NCBI GenBank assembly: GCA_964594365.1
Contig: CAZQMB010000011.1
Coordinates: forward strand, 1 to 48,768
DNA: 48,768 nt
Origin: CAIUSP01 sp964594365
GTDB taxonomy: Bacteria; Actinomycetota; Thermoleophilia; Solirubrobacterales; 70-9
Direction: 5' to 3'
The number at the start of each line of letters is the position of its first letter. Within the stretch, counting starts at the first letter, position 1. The notes beneath the pieces were generated by a model. The model ran no database searches. It had not been told where the DNA came from and saw only the letters and a list, made by a program, of their open reading frames with translations. Shown here in pieces: positions 25,160-33,261 of this stretch. Made by a program: the position numbers and the translations under genes.

Positions 25160-25509
25160 TCCAGCACGTCTCGCTCGAGATCCCGCCGGATCAACTGGAC
25201 CGGGCAATCGAGTTCTGGGGGATCCTCGGCTTCGGGCCGATCGACGTACCCGATCAGCTCGGTGACGAGATCACCTGGTTGGGGCGGGACGGCTTCCACA
25301 TCCATCTGATCGCGACCGCCGAGCACTCGGCATCGAAACGCGGGCACCCCGCTGTGGTCGCGACGGACTTCGATCGATGCTGCGAGGAACTCGATCGCTC
25401 GGGTTTCGAGTTGTCAGAGGGCCCCGACCTGTGGGGTGCCAGACGAACCTACGCGATCTCACCCGGGGGGAATCGGGTCGAGCTGATGGAGTTCCCTCCG
25501 GAAGACTGA
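25156..25509 (+). CDS. VOC-family (glyoxalase-fold) protein
   Basis: A 117-aa single VOC domain. It starts IQHVSLEIPPDQLDRAIEFWGILGFGPIDVP and ends with YAISPGGNRVELMEFPPED, the usual beta-alpha-beta-beta-beta pair with a terminal metal-site Glu. Candidate metal ligands are H4, H50 or H52 (FHIHLI) and the late E. It could be a lyase, isomerase or binding protein; the reaction is not identifiable. GTG start overlaps the acs stop by 4 nt, so the two are translationally coupled. Confidence 0.75.
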   Translation: MIQHVSLEIPPDQLDRAIEFWGILGFGPIDVPDQLGDEITWLGRDGFHIHLIATAEHSASKRGHPAVVATDFDRCCEELDRSGFELSEGPDLWGARRTYAISPGGNRVELMEFPPED

Positions 25510-25513
25510 GCGG

Positions 25514-26701
25514 TCAGGAGGACTTGCCGGGGGAATCCTGCTCCGGAGTCGGAGGCTCGTCCGAGTCCGGGGCGCTGGCCTCCGTTCCCTCGGGGAGAGC
25601 AGGTTCCTCGACCTCGCGGCCGCTTCCCTCGACGGTCTGGTCGTCTGCACCACGACCCGCGCCGCCTCTCGGCTCGGGCTTGGGCCACGGGATGGCGACT
25701 CCAGCCGCCCAGGCCGGGGGGCGCCCTCCGGGGAAGAAGCCGATGAACATCATCCCGAGCGCTGCGAACCAGATCAGCAGACCGAGGAAGCCCAGCGAAC
25801 CGAGGAAGACGAGAGCCACTCCGAGCGCCATCCCGAGGGTTCCCCAGAATCTGGTCAACAAGCCGACCCGGAATGACCAGAGGGAGGTGTAGACCATCGC
25901 GAACACGAAGCCGAGCGCGCCGACCAAGCCCATCACAGCAGCCAACTGGAGCGTCCTGGACTCGTCGATGATCTCGTTCGCACGCTTCTCCCTGGGCGAC
26001 TCGCCAGAGGCTGAATCGGAACCGGAACCGGTCGTGGTTCCCGACGTGGTGGTTCCCGACGTGGTGGTTCCCGACGTGGTGGTNNNNNNNNNNNNNNNNN
26101 NNNNNNNNNNNNNNNNNNNNNNNNNNNNNNNNNNNNNNNNNNNNNNNNNNNNNNNNNNNNNNNNNNNNNNNNNNNNNNNNNNNGTGGTTCCCGACGTGGT
26201 GGTTCCCGACGTGGTGGTTCCCGACGTGGTGGTGCCGCCGTTCCCGTCCCCGCCCGACTCGGCTGGTTCGCGGTTCTCACTGGCAATCGCAGTCGGATAC
26301 TCCTCGACGTACTTCTCGCCGGCCGACTCACGGGCGATCGTGCCCACCAGACCCTGGATCCCGAGCAGCAGCGGTCCCAAGACGATGAAGATGACGAATC
26401 CCCTGCGGACCTTGGGGGCGCGAGCGGCAGCGGCCTGGAAGAGGAAGTAGAGAGGGACGATCAAGAGCAACAGCCCGACCAGCGCGATCGCGTCACCGAT
26501 CACCGCTCCGTTGCCGAGTTCGGCGTACTGACGCAACTTGGCTGCTTCGGTGACCCCGTCCACCGGGCCAGCCGACTGACGGAGGAGGGTCGAGATGACG
26601 ATCAGGAGGACCCCTGCCAACGCGAAGATGCCCGCCGGACGCATCCAGCGAGCCTCGGACTCGGCGAGGTGTCGGTTCGGTGTCGGGGCGGCGGCTTCCA
26701 T
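25514..26701 (-). CDS. multi-pass membrane protein with TTTSG repeat (contains N gap)
   Basis: About 395 aa if the gap length is right. Chosen start is ATG 26701 (MEAAAPTPNRH), with GGGAG about 6 nt upstream; longer readings lack a ribosome site. Hydrophobic segments at about residues 21-38, 70-92 and 101-123 precede a Thr/Ser/Gly repeat region, and two or three more helices follow. The C-terminal tail (about 80 residues) is rich in Pro, Glu and Gly. If the N-terminus is cytoplasmic, the TTTSG stretch faces outwards and could be O-glycosylated. No family recognised. Convergent with the VOC gene, 4 nt apart. Confidence 0.7.
   Translation of the reverse strand: MEAAAPTPNRHLAESEARWMRPAGIFALAGVLLIVISTLLRQSAGPVDGVTEAAKLRQYAELGNGAVIGDAIALVGLLLLIVPLYFLFQAAAARAPKVRRGFVIFIVLGPLLLGIQGLVGTIARESAGEKYVEEYPTAIASENREPAESGGDGNGGTTTSGTTTSGTTTSGTXXXXXXXXXXXXXXXXXXXXXXXXXXXXXXXXXXTTTSGTTTSGTTTSGTTTGSGSDSASGESPREKRANEIIDESRTLQLAAVMGLVGALGFVFAMVYTSLWSFRVGLLTRFWGTLGMALGVALVFLGSLGFLGLLIWFAALGMMFIGFFPGGRPPAWAAGVAIPWPKPEPRGGAGRGADDQTVEGSGREVEEPALPEGTEASAPDSDEPPTPEQDSPGKSS
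26036..26230. repeat. 15-bp coding minisatellite (TTTSG units)
   Basis: Tandem units of GGTTCCCGACGTGGT (plus-strand sense), encoding Thr-Thr-Thr-Ser-Gly on minus. Three full units are seen at 26036-26080 and three at 26186-26230, all identical. The N run lies between them. A unit of 15 bp (five codons) lets copy number change without a frameshift. Confidence 0.95.
26084..26183. other. assembly gap of 100 Ns inside the repeat
   Basis: Exactly 100 unknown bases. The last unit start on the left is 26081 and the first on the right is 26186. They are 105 bases apart, exactly seven 15-bp units, so the gap keeps both reading frame and repeat phase. The true copy number remains unknown. Confidence 0.95.
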
Positions 26702-26803
26702 TTGGAACTCCCGAGGATGCACGCCTGCGCATCCGTGAGAGCAGGCACACATCTTATGCCCCAGAGCCCAACCCCGGCCCGTGGCGCGTAACCTCAACGG
26801 TGC

Positions 26804-27937
26804 ATGTCACTCCTCTCGAAGCAACGCGGACCGATCGCCGTCTACGGAGCCACCGGTTACACCGGTCGGCTGGTGGCCGAAGAACTGAGTGCAGCCGGGT
26901 CCGACTTCATCCTCTCCGGGCGCAACCAGCGGAAACTGGACGAGTTGGCCGGTTCCCTCGACGGAGAGGTTCAGGTCCAAGTCGCCTCGGTGGACGAGCC
27001 GGAGAGCCTGCGGTCGCTGCTGGAGGAGTGCTCGGTCGTGATCGACTGCGCTGGTCCCTTCCTGCTCTCCGGAGAACCGGTGCTGAAGGCCGCGGTCGAG
27101 ACCGGTACCCACTACCTCGACACCACGGGTGAGCAGCCCTACATGAAGATGGCGCTCGATCGGTACTCGGCACCCGCCCGCGAGGCCGGGACCGCGGTGA
27201 TACCCGGGATGGGTTTCGACTACGTACCGGGAGACATGCTCGCCGCGTTGACCGCCGAGGGGATGGGAGAGCTCGACGAGGTCACCCTCGCATACACGGT
27301 GAGCTTCCAACCGACTCGGGGAACCATGCGCTCGGCGCTGGAGATGATGAAGGGAGGCGATGTCGAGTGGCGGAAGCTCAGCTGGCAGCCCGCCAGCCAG
27401 CGCGTCTCGCGCGGACACTTCGACTTCGGTGAGCCGCTCGGACGCAAGCGGATGACCCGCTATCCGGCCGGCGAACAGATCACCGTCCCCCAGCACATCT
27501 CCACCAGGCTCGTCAGGACCATGCTCAGCGCCGACTCACTCGCTCCAGGAGCAGTCGACTTCCTGCTGCCCGCGATCACCCGTCCCACATCGCTGATGAT
27601 GAGGACTCCGGCGAAGGGTCTGGTCGGCGCGGCTATCGGCCGTCTGCCGGAGGGCGCGAGCGAGGAAGACCGTCGAAGCGCACGGTTCACGATCGTCTGT
27701 GAGGTGAAGCGGGGAAAGCGCATCCGCAGGGGCACGGTGAACGGACGGGATGTCTACGGTCTGACCGCCCGTCTGGTCACCAAGGGCGCCCGGATCTGTG
27801 CGGAGAGAGGCTTCGGCGGCAAGGGTTTCCTCGCGCCCGCCCAGGCATTCGACCCTCGTGACTTCCTCTCCGATCTGGACGAATACTCATTCGAATGGCA
27901 CGTGGAGCCTGCCGCCGCCGAGGTCGCGGCTTCCTGA
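26804..27937 (+). CDS. saccharopine dehydrogenase-like NAD(P)-dependent reductase
   Basis: A 377-aa protein with an N-terminal Rossmann fold: IAVYGATGYTGRLVAEEL (GxxGxTG) at about residues 11-28, then LSGRNQRKLDEL and VVIDCAGPFLLSGEPVLKAAVETGTHYLDTTGE. This is the pattern of the saccharopine-dehydrogenase-like family that includes mycobacterial trans-acting enoyl reductases. Substrate unknown; lysine metabolism is unlikely since no partner genes are present. ATG 26804, divergent from the TTTSG membrane protein with a 102-nt spacer. Confidence 0.8.
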   Translation: MSLLSKQRGPIAVYGATGYTGRLVAEELSAAGSDFILSGRNQRKLDELAGSLDGEVQVQVASVDEPESLRSLLEECSVVIDCAGPFLLSGEPVLKAAVETGTHYLDTTGEQPYMKMALDRYSAPAREAGTAVIPGMGFDYVPGDMLAALTAEGMGELDEVTLAYTVSFQPTRGTMRSALEMMKGGDVEWRKLSWQPASQRVSRGHFDFGEPLGRKRMTRYPAGEQITVPQHISTRLVRTMLSADSLAPGAVDFLLPAITRPTSLMMRTPAKGLVGAAIGRLPEGASEEDRRSARFTIVCEVKRGKRIRRGTVNGRDVYGLTARLVTKGARICAERGFGGKGFLAPAQAFDPRDFLSDLDEYSFEWHVEPAAAEVAAS

Positions 27938-27943
27938 CCAGCG

Positions 27944-28618
27944 GTGAGGCAGGTCTCTCAGGACATCCCGACCACTCCCCTGGCTGCCGGGGCGGTCCCC
28001 GGCGGTCCACGTTGCCCGGCCTGTCAGGAGCCTCTGTTCGTCTGGATCGAGACGGTCGGATTCGGTCCCCGGGAGGACGAGATCGTCGATCGCTGCGAGA
28101 ACTGCGGCCTCGTCTGTGCCCGCGACAGGGTGCCGAACAGTGCCGAAGAGGCCGTGGAGAGACTCTTCCCTGGCGGTTCGACGTCCGTCGAGGGTCAGGT
28201 ACCCAACCCCGCGAGCTTCCAGGCCTGGTTCGGCGCCGAGAACTGGGCAGCACTCAGGCCGGGCAAGAGCGGGCTGGGGGCCAGTCCCGATGCCCTGAAG
28301 AGGCTCTTCGAGCAAACGGGCCGCAAGCGGGTGAGGATCAGGCCAGCCATCGGCTCGGCGATCGCGAGCATGTGGCAGACGCTGATCAACCTCCTCACCT
28401 TCCATCGCGACTTCGCCATCCAGCTGGCCAACCGGGAACTCCACCCGATGGGGTTCAAGGGCTGGTCGGCGTGGGTGATCGACCTGTTGATCACGATCCT
28501 GATCGCCGTACCGACAGCGATCCTCGCGCTCATCCTCGAGACGCTCGCCACCCTTGCCGGACGGGGCGGGGTGCTCGAGGTCTCGGCCTCGCCAGACGAC
28601 TCTCAGTTGCGGCCGTAG
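27944..28618 (+). CDS. zinc-ribbon membrane protein, unknown function
   Basis: A 224-aa protein from GTG 27944. A probable zinc ribbon (CPAC at about residues 24-27; CENC at about 51-54) is followed by a soluble middle region. A hydrophobic helix (WVIDLLITILIAVPTAILALILETLATLAG) lies near the C-terminus, and the last 20 residues are polar. The pattern suggests a nucleic-acid- or protein-binding module tethered to the membrane. No family recognised. It begins 6 nt after the reductase and overlaps the opposing SDR by 16 nt. Confidence 0.65.
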   Translation: MRQVSQDIPTTPLAAGAVPGGPRCPACQEPLFVWIETVGFGPREDEIVDRCENCGLVCARDRVPNSAEEAVERLFPGGSTSVEGQVPNPASFQAWFGAENWAALRPGKSGLGASPDALKRLFEQTGRKRVRIRPAIGSAIASMWQTLINLLTFHRDFAIQLANRELHPMGFKGWSAWVIDLLITILIAVPTAILALILETLATLAGRGGVLEVSASPDDSQLRP

Positions 28619-29409
28619 AGCCCGCGAACGAGGGGAAGGAGTGCCCACCGCGGCAGGTGCCTGCCTCCGGCCGCGCTGATCTTGTTCAGGTTGCCCGCGA
28701 TCACCACGCGCTTGCCTGCCTCGAAGCCCTCGATCCCGATCCGGGCCGTCTCGTCAGCTTCCATCCACATCCGATCGGGAGTGTTCGCCTCGAAGCCACT
28801 CAGATCCGCTACCTCGGCGAACTCGGTACGAACCGGGCCGGGGCAGAGCGCAGTCACCACCACTCCCTTTTCGTCCAACTCGGTGTGGGCAGCCTCGCTC
28901 ATCGAGAGCACGAAGGACTTGGTCGCCGCGTATACGGCCATACCGGGCAGTGGCTGGAAGCCGGCCGTGGAGGCGACGTTGAGGATCCCTCCCCTCCCAC
29001 GCTCGACCATCCCCGGTGAGAATCGATCCATCAAGTCCACCACGGCCTCGATGTTCAGTCGGATCATCTCCGTATGCCTCTCGGCGGAGTTGTTGAACAT
29101 CCTCCCCGTCAGGCCGAAGCCGGCGTTGTTGACCAGGATCTCCACCTCACGCTCTCCACCGAGCAGCGTCCCCACCATCACCCCACGGGCTTCGGGATCA
29201 GCGAGATCGCAGACCATCACGTCGGCACCGGGCTTTCCGTCTCCGGAAAGCTGTTCCGCTACCTCCTCGAGCCTCTCCTTCCTCCGGGCGACCAGGGTGA
29301 GGTGATATCCGCGGGCCGAGAGCAACTTGGCCAACTCGATCCCAATCCCGGAGGAGGCGCCTGTGATCAGCGCGGTCGAGGTACTGGAAGGCGGGGGCAG
29401 CTGGGACAT
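28603..29409 (-). CDS. short-chain dehydrogenase/reductase (SDR)
   Basis: Classical SDR, 268 aa, NAD(P)H-dependent oxidoreductase. The nucleotide motif is TGASSGIG (about residues 16-23). R at the end of strand 2 (LVARRKERL) suggests NADP. NNAG is at about 94-97, and the catalytic S-x11-YAATK site is visible (NVASTAGFQPLPGMAVYAATKSF). PGPVRTEF follows. Substrate unknown. It starts 2 nt after the small upstream gene on the same strand. Confidence 0.9.
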   Translation of the reverse strand: MSQLPPPSSTSTALITGASSGIGIELAKLLSARGYHLTLVARRKERLEEVAEQLSGDGKPGADVMVCDLADPEARGVMVGTLLGGEREVEILVNNAGFGLTGRMFNNSAERHTEMIRLNIEAVVDLMDRFSPGMVERGRGGILNVASTAGFQPLPGMAVYAATKSFVLSMSEAAHTELDEKGVVVTALCPGPVRTEFAEVADLSGFEANTPDRMWMEADETARIGIEGFEAGKRVVIAGNLNKISAAGGRHLPRWALLPLVRGLYGRN

Positions 29410-29411
29410 CT

Positions 29412-29684
29412 TCAGGAGAGACCCTCTCGGGCCTCGCGGACGAGGGTCACCGCCTCGGGGAAGATGATCCTGATCGCATCCCTGACCTGGACGGCCTGTT
29501 CATCGCTCGAACCCTGGAGGTCGAGAACCGAGATGGAGGCAACGGTCATCTCGACCGCGAGCTTGATCGCATTGTCGGCCCATGCGACCTTCTGGGCCCC
29601 CTGCATCTGCTCGGCCATCTCCTCTATTCGCCTCTGCATGTCGTCAGGGTCTCCGAACAGACCCCCGAATCCTCCTGCTTCCAT
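29412..29684 (-). CDS. small hypothetical protein upstream of SDR
   Basis: A 90-aa soluble protein. A Gly-rich start (GGFGGLFGDPDDMQRRIEEMAEQMQGAQ) is followed by a predicted alpha/beta stretch (AIKLAVEMTVASISVLDLQGS) and an amphipathic helix (QAVQVRDAIRIIFPEAVTLVREARE). Its stop lies 2 nt before the SDR ATG, so the two form one unit. I do not recognise it. Confidence 0.6.
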   Translation of the reverse strand: MEAGGFGGLFGDPDDMQRRIEEMAEQMQGAQKVAWADNAIKLAVEMTVASISVLDLQGSSDEQAVQVRDAIRIIFPEAVTLVREAREGLS

Positions 29685-29757
29685 GTGGCGATCATAGAGC
29701 GCAGACTCGTAACTCTCTGCGCGCCATCGCCTTCACCGAAGTCCTCAGGCTCGATCG

Positions 29758-30420
29758 GTGAGCACGATCCGACGAACGCGGAGGCAGACAGAGGGCGGAA
29801 CGGCGTCGGTCGAGCAGATCGCACTGGCGCTACTGCTGGCTGCGGTCTTCGCCACCGCGATCGCCTTCGTGACCGTCGCTCCTCCTGCCTCCTCCTCGCG
29901 GGAGCTCGGATCGCTGATCGCCCGGCGACTCGCCTGCGTCCCCCGCCATCACGATGCGCCGTGTGGGCGGAATCCGCTGGTCCTGGCCTACGGATCCCCG
30001 GTCGCGAAGGCCGTGAGGATGCTCGCACCGGATCCCCCCGCGGTCGCGGCCGGCGGTGGCGAGTCGCTCTTGCCGGTCGACTTCAGGCGTTGCCGTTCAC
30101 GTTCCTGCGCCCTGCCGGGCGGCAACAGCGGTCTGACCGCGTCGCTGCGCAGGGTCACGCTGTTCACCCAGGTGATCGACCGGCGCCCGAGCTCGGGCCG
30201 GGTGGAGATCCATTACTGGTCCTACTTGCCCAGTCTCGGGTGGCGGGTCACGGAGGCATCCGCAGGACGGTTGGAGGTGGAGGCGGCTTCGGCGCTCAGG
30301 CTGAGGAGGCTCGATCACCCGGTTCTGGTCCCGCTGGAGACGCTCGACGGCAGGGATCACCTCGACTTCCCTTCCGACGAGGAGCCACCCTGGCGCTGGC
30401 AGGTCGCCAGTCTCCCCTAG
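29758..30420 (+). CDS. TadE/pilin-like secreted hypothetical protein
   Basis: A 220-aa protein from GTG 29758. A basic N-terminus is followed by GG-TASVEQIALALLLAAVFATAIAFV, which resembles the prepilin-type leader and helix of TadE-like pseudopilins (Gly-Gly cleavage site and Glu at +5). The rest would be exported. Two Cys-containing loops (C60/C69 and C112/C117 approx.) could form disulfides. No tad genes are nearby. It is divergent from the small gene at 29684 and overlaps the flippase-like gene by 4 nt at the 3' ends. Confidence 0.6.
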   Translation: MSTIRRTRRQTEGGTASVEQIALALLLAAVFATAIAFVTVAPPASSSRELGSLIARRLACVPRHHDAPCGRNPLVLAYGSPVAKAVRMLAPDPPAVAAGGGESLLPVDFRRCRSRSCALPGGNSGLTASLRRVTLFTQVIDRRPSSGRVEIHYWSYLPSLGWRVTEASAGRLEVEAASALRLRRLDHPVLVPLETLDGRDHLDFPSDEEPPWRWQVASLP

Positions 30421-31391
30421 CGCTCGGCCTTGCGCTCCCGTGCACTACCGAGGATCGACCGCCAATCGACGGTCCTGAAGACGATCAGCACGGCTGCGAA
30501 GGCGAGAAGTGCTCCCCAGACCACGATCGTGACCTGCTGACCGACCGAGTAGGAGAGCAACTCCGCTGTCGGGTCGGGTGAATCGGCGAATGCCGCAACC
30601 AGCAAGGCCTGCTGGGCACCGGCTCCGCCAGGTGTGAAGGGAACGATCTGGGAGACGGTCTGGACGCTGGTGGCGACCAGCGCCGGTTCGAAGCCGGTCT
30701 CGACGTTGAACGCGGCCAGCATCAACCAGACGCTGGCCAACCTGAACACCCAGCCGAGTGCCTGCCAGGAGACGACCTCCCGGATGAATCGACGGGGAGT
30801 GGTCAGGATGATCGCGCCCTGCTTCAGGTGCGCCATGAAGTTGCGGACGTGTCGGCCGATCCACCAGAGGAGGATCAGAACGAGTAGTGCGGTCAGAGCG
30901 CAGGCAACCGCGAGCAGGGTCGGGTTGGCCGCCCAGAACGAGAGATCGAAAGCCGAGATGTTCGGGAGCTCCGGAAGCGGCGGCACCAGACCCCTGCTGA
31001 GCACGAACAGCACCAACAGCAGACCGACCACGGTGTCGAAGATCCCTTGGACGAGGAAGGAGGAGAAGATCGCGGCGAAACTCGAACGCTCGATGGTCTC
31101 CTTGGCGAGGACGACCTTGACCGCATCTCCTATCCGGGCGGGCAGGATCGCGTTCACGCCGAACCCCGCGATATTCGCTGCGGCGACCCCGGAGTACGGA
31201 ACCCGCTCCGTCGGATACGCGGCCTTGAGAGTGTTCTGCCAGGCGCGGGACCTGACCAGGATCATCAGCGTGTAGAAGAGCAGTGCCCAGCCGAGCAGCG
31301 ACCACGAGATAGCGGCGAGAGAGGAGAAGAAGGTCGACGCCGCATCGAGGAAATTCTCGAGGCTCTGGGCGAAGGTGGCTACGGGAGGCAT
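30417..31391 (-). CDS. flippase-like membrane protein (LPG synthase TM-domain family)
   Basis: A 324-aa integral membrane protein with about eight helices. The pattern is that of the lysylphosphatidylglycerol synthase transmembrane region/AglD family: AANIAGFGVNAILPARIGDAVKVVLAKE (conserved N-x-x-LP-x-R-x-G-D) and QTVSQIVPFTPGGAGAQQALLVAAF (conserved P-x-TPGG-G). Such proteins are thought to move lipids or lipid-linked sugars. There is no C-terminal aminoacyl-transferase domain. Substrate unknown. Confidence 0.8.
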   Translation of the reverse strand: MPPVATFAQSLENFLDAASTFFSSLAAISWSLLGWALLFYTLMILVRSRAWQNTLKAAYPTERVPYSGVAAANIAGFGVNAILPARIGDAVKVVLAKETIERSSFAAIFSSFLVQGIFDTVVGLLLVLFVLSRGLVPPLPELPNISAFDLSFWAANPTLLAVACALTALLVLILLWWIGRHVRNFMAHLKQGAIILTTPRRFIREVVSWQALGWVFRLASVWLMLAAFNVETGFEPALVATSVQTVSQIVPFTPGGAGAQQALLVAAFADSPDPTAELLSYSVGQQVTIVVWGALLAFAAVLIVFRTVDWRSILGSARERKAER

Positions 31392-31414
31392 CGGCGACTA
31401 CCGATTGTGGGGCA

Positions 31415-32257
31415 TCACCAGACGGCTTCGTGGGATTCCATGACACCGATGCCCGATCGGAGCTCGATCCCGCCGACCGTGCCGGAGAAGGTGCCTAGCG
31501 GGGCGCGATATTCGGAACTGACCAGCGGAGGTACGCTCTCCTTGCGGCTGCGTTGCGCCTCGGCGATGAAGGTGAGCTTCTCGCCGTCATCTGCAACCGC
31601 GGCCTCGAGTCCCTCGAAGGTAACCGGTCCGATCTCCCTCGGCAGGCCATCGAGCCAGACGGTTCGCTCGCTCTGGGTTGGCGAAGAGTTGATCCCCTCG
31701 ACCAGATTCCAGGCGACCTCGCGGCCATCGACCGATTCGCCCACGCCCGCGCTCCATCTCCATGAGGTGCGCCGGTCGTGGTAGCCAGCGCTCTCGTCGA
31801 TCACCCCACGACCCTCGAAGCTCCGGGTCGGCTCACCTACGGCGACCTCCCCGCTCACCTCCATGCCGCAGCGCTTTCGGGTCCAGGTGTAGGCGGACAG
31901 CCCGGGCCCTGCGGGGGTGAAGACCTCGATCGGGGTTGCGTCCCCGAATGCGAGGTTCGCGCAGGCGAGATCGGATCCGATGATCAGGTCATCCCCCCGG
32001 AACTCGACCTCGGGTCTTCTGAATGGGAATCCCTTCGAGGATCGCTCGACCAACCTGCCACTCGAGCGATCGAGGATTCCCCAGAACCTGGCCGGTATCG
32101 GCCCGATCCTCACGACTGCGGCGAACACCATCATCTCCTCACCGAACGCACCCTGCCACCGCCAGACCTTCCGGGGCCTCCCGGCCATCATCAAGGGCAT
32201 CGACTCCGGTGGGGTGGGCAGAGCAGGTCGATCCGCTGCTGGCCCCCGCCAAGGCAA
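31415..32257 (-). CDS. DUF2804-like protein
   Basis: A 280-aa soluble protein from TTG 32257. It is rich in beta-strand and aromatic residues: GRPRKVWRWQGAFGEEMMVFAAVVRIGP, then YHDRRTSWRWSAGVGESVDGREVAWNLVEGI and SERTVWLDGLPREIGPV. These recall DUF2804 proteins (lipocalin-like, lipid or carotenoid-related), from memory rather than an alignment. It lies 17 nt downstream of the dehalogenase on the same strand, so co-transcription is likely. Confidence 0.6.
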   Translation of the reverse strand: MPWRGPAADRPALPTPPESMPLMMAGRPRKVWRWQGAFGEEMMVFAAVVRIGPIPARFWGILDRSSGRLVERSSKGFPFRRPEVEFRGDDLIIGSDLACANLAFGDATPIEVFTPAGPGLSAYTWTRKRCGMEVSGEVAVGEPTRSFEGRGVIDESAGYHDRRTSWRWSAGVGESVDGREVAWNLVEGINSSPTQSERTVWLDGLPREIGPVTFEGLEAAVADDGEKLTFIAEAQRSRKESVPPLVSSEYRAPLGTFSGTVGGIELRSGIGVMESHEAVW

Positions 32258-32274
32258 GCGCCGGAGGTACTCCG

Positions 32275-33192
32275 CTAGCTCCTGCCCAGGAACGACAGGA
32301 CCTCCTCGGCGATCTTCTCTCCGCGATCTTCCTGGAGGAAGTGGGCTGCACCCTCGATCTTCACCTGCTCACCAGCGCTCGGGATCGCCTCGGTGAACAT
32401 CTCACCGGCCTTGGGGAACGGGAACACCGGGTCGCTGTCGGAGAAGGCAACCAGACACGGCTTCTCCCAACTTCGCAGCTCTGCGGCTACCTCGCCCATC
32501 TTCGCAGCGGCTATGTCGCCCTCGTCGATCGGGACGAGCAGCGGAAAGGTCGCGGCGCCCGCCTTCGACTCCGGATTCGGGAATGGCGCCTCGTAAGCAG
32601 CGACTACCTCTGCCGGGAGTTCGGTCGCGGTACCGCCCTGAGCGACGATCCCGACCGGGAGGTCGGGGTTCTTCTCGGCGAACTCCCTCCAGGCCATGAA
32701 CCCCTTAGAGACACGGCCGCTGAACAGGCCGGTGTTCATGATCACCAGACCTCCCACACGTTCGGCGTTCTCGACCGCCCAGCGCAGCCCGATCGGACCT
32801 CCCCAGTCCTGAACCACCACGATCGTGTCGGCGAGATCCAGTCCGGCCAGCAGACCGTCTACCTGCTCACAGTGGCGGTCGTAGCTGTACCAGCCGAAAT
32901 CGGTGGGCTTGTCGGAGCGTCCGAAACCGGCCAGGTCGGGGAGGACGACCCTGTGTCCTGCCTCGAGGAAGGCAGCAGCCATCTTCCGGTAGAGGAAGGA
33001 CCAGGTCGGCTCGCCGTGGAAGCAGAGGATCGTCTTGCCGGACTGACCGCTGGGTGGACTCTCGTCGACGTAGTGCATCCGAAGTCCGTTCACATCCGAG
33101 TAGTTCGGCTCGAACGTGAAACCGGGAAGATCTTCGAACCTCTCGTCCGGAGTCCGGAATACCTCCGGGATCGAGTTCGCATCAGACGCCAT
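32275..33192 (-). CDS. haloalkane dehalogenase (HLD-I type)
   Basis: Alpha/beta-hydrolase, 305 aa, predicted to replace a halogen on a short haloalkane with OH. Oxyanion-region motif HGEPTWSFLYRKM (H59, E61), nucleophile D129 in VVQDWGG, and halide-binding W130. The cap-domain segment GFMAWRE gives W168, matching the second halide-binding Trp of Xanthobacter DhlA. The acid DSDPVFP and the catalytic His in GAAHFLQED are present. Keeping both Trp residues separates it from plain epoxide hydrolases. ATG 33192. Confidence 0.85.
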   Translation of the reverse strand: MASDANSIPEVFRTPDERFEDLPGFTFEPNYSDVNGLRMHYVDESPPSGQSGKTILCFHGEPTWSFLYRKMAAAFLEAGHRVVLPDLAGFGRSDKPTDFGWYSYDRHCEQVDGLLAGLDLADTIVVVQDWGGPIGLRWAVENAERVGGLVIMNTGLFSGRVSKGFMAWREFAEKNPDLPVGIVAQGGTATELPAEVVAAYEAPFPNPESKAGAATFPLLVPIDEGDIAAAKMGEVAAELRSWEKPCLVAFSDSDPVFPFPKAGEMFTEAIPSAGEQVKIEGAAHFLQEDRGEKIAEEVLSFLGRS

Positions 33193-33261
33193 GGACAGAG
33201 CCTATCCAGAGGCGGGAGACCGCGCCCGCCGGAGGTCGGGCCATTTGCGAGACTAGGCGGG

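Noticed and set aside
26036..26230. CRISPR-like repeat
   Set aside because: Units are contiguous 15-bp copies with no spacers and lie in a reading frame; it is a minisatellite.
32023..33261. 413-codon N-terminal extension of the sulfotransferase
   Set aside because: Lies antisense to the dehalogenase and DUF2804-like genes; family similarity and a ribosome site begin only at 33262.
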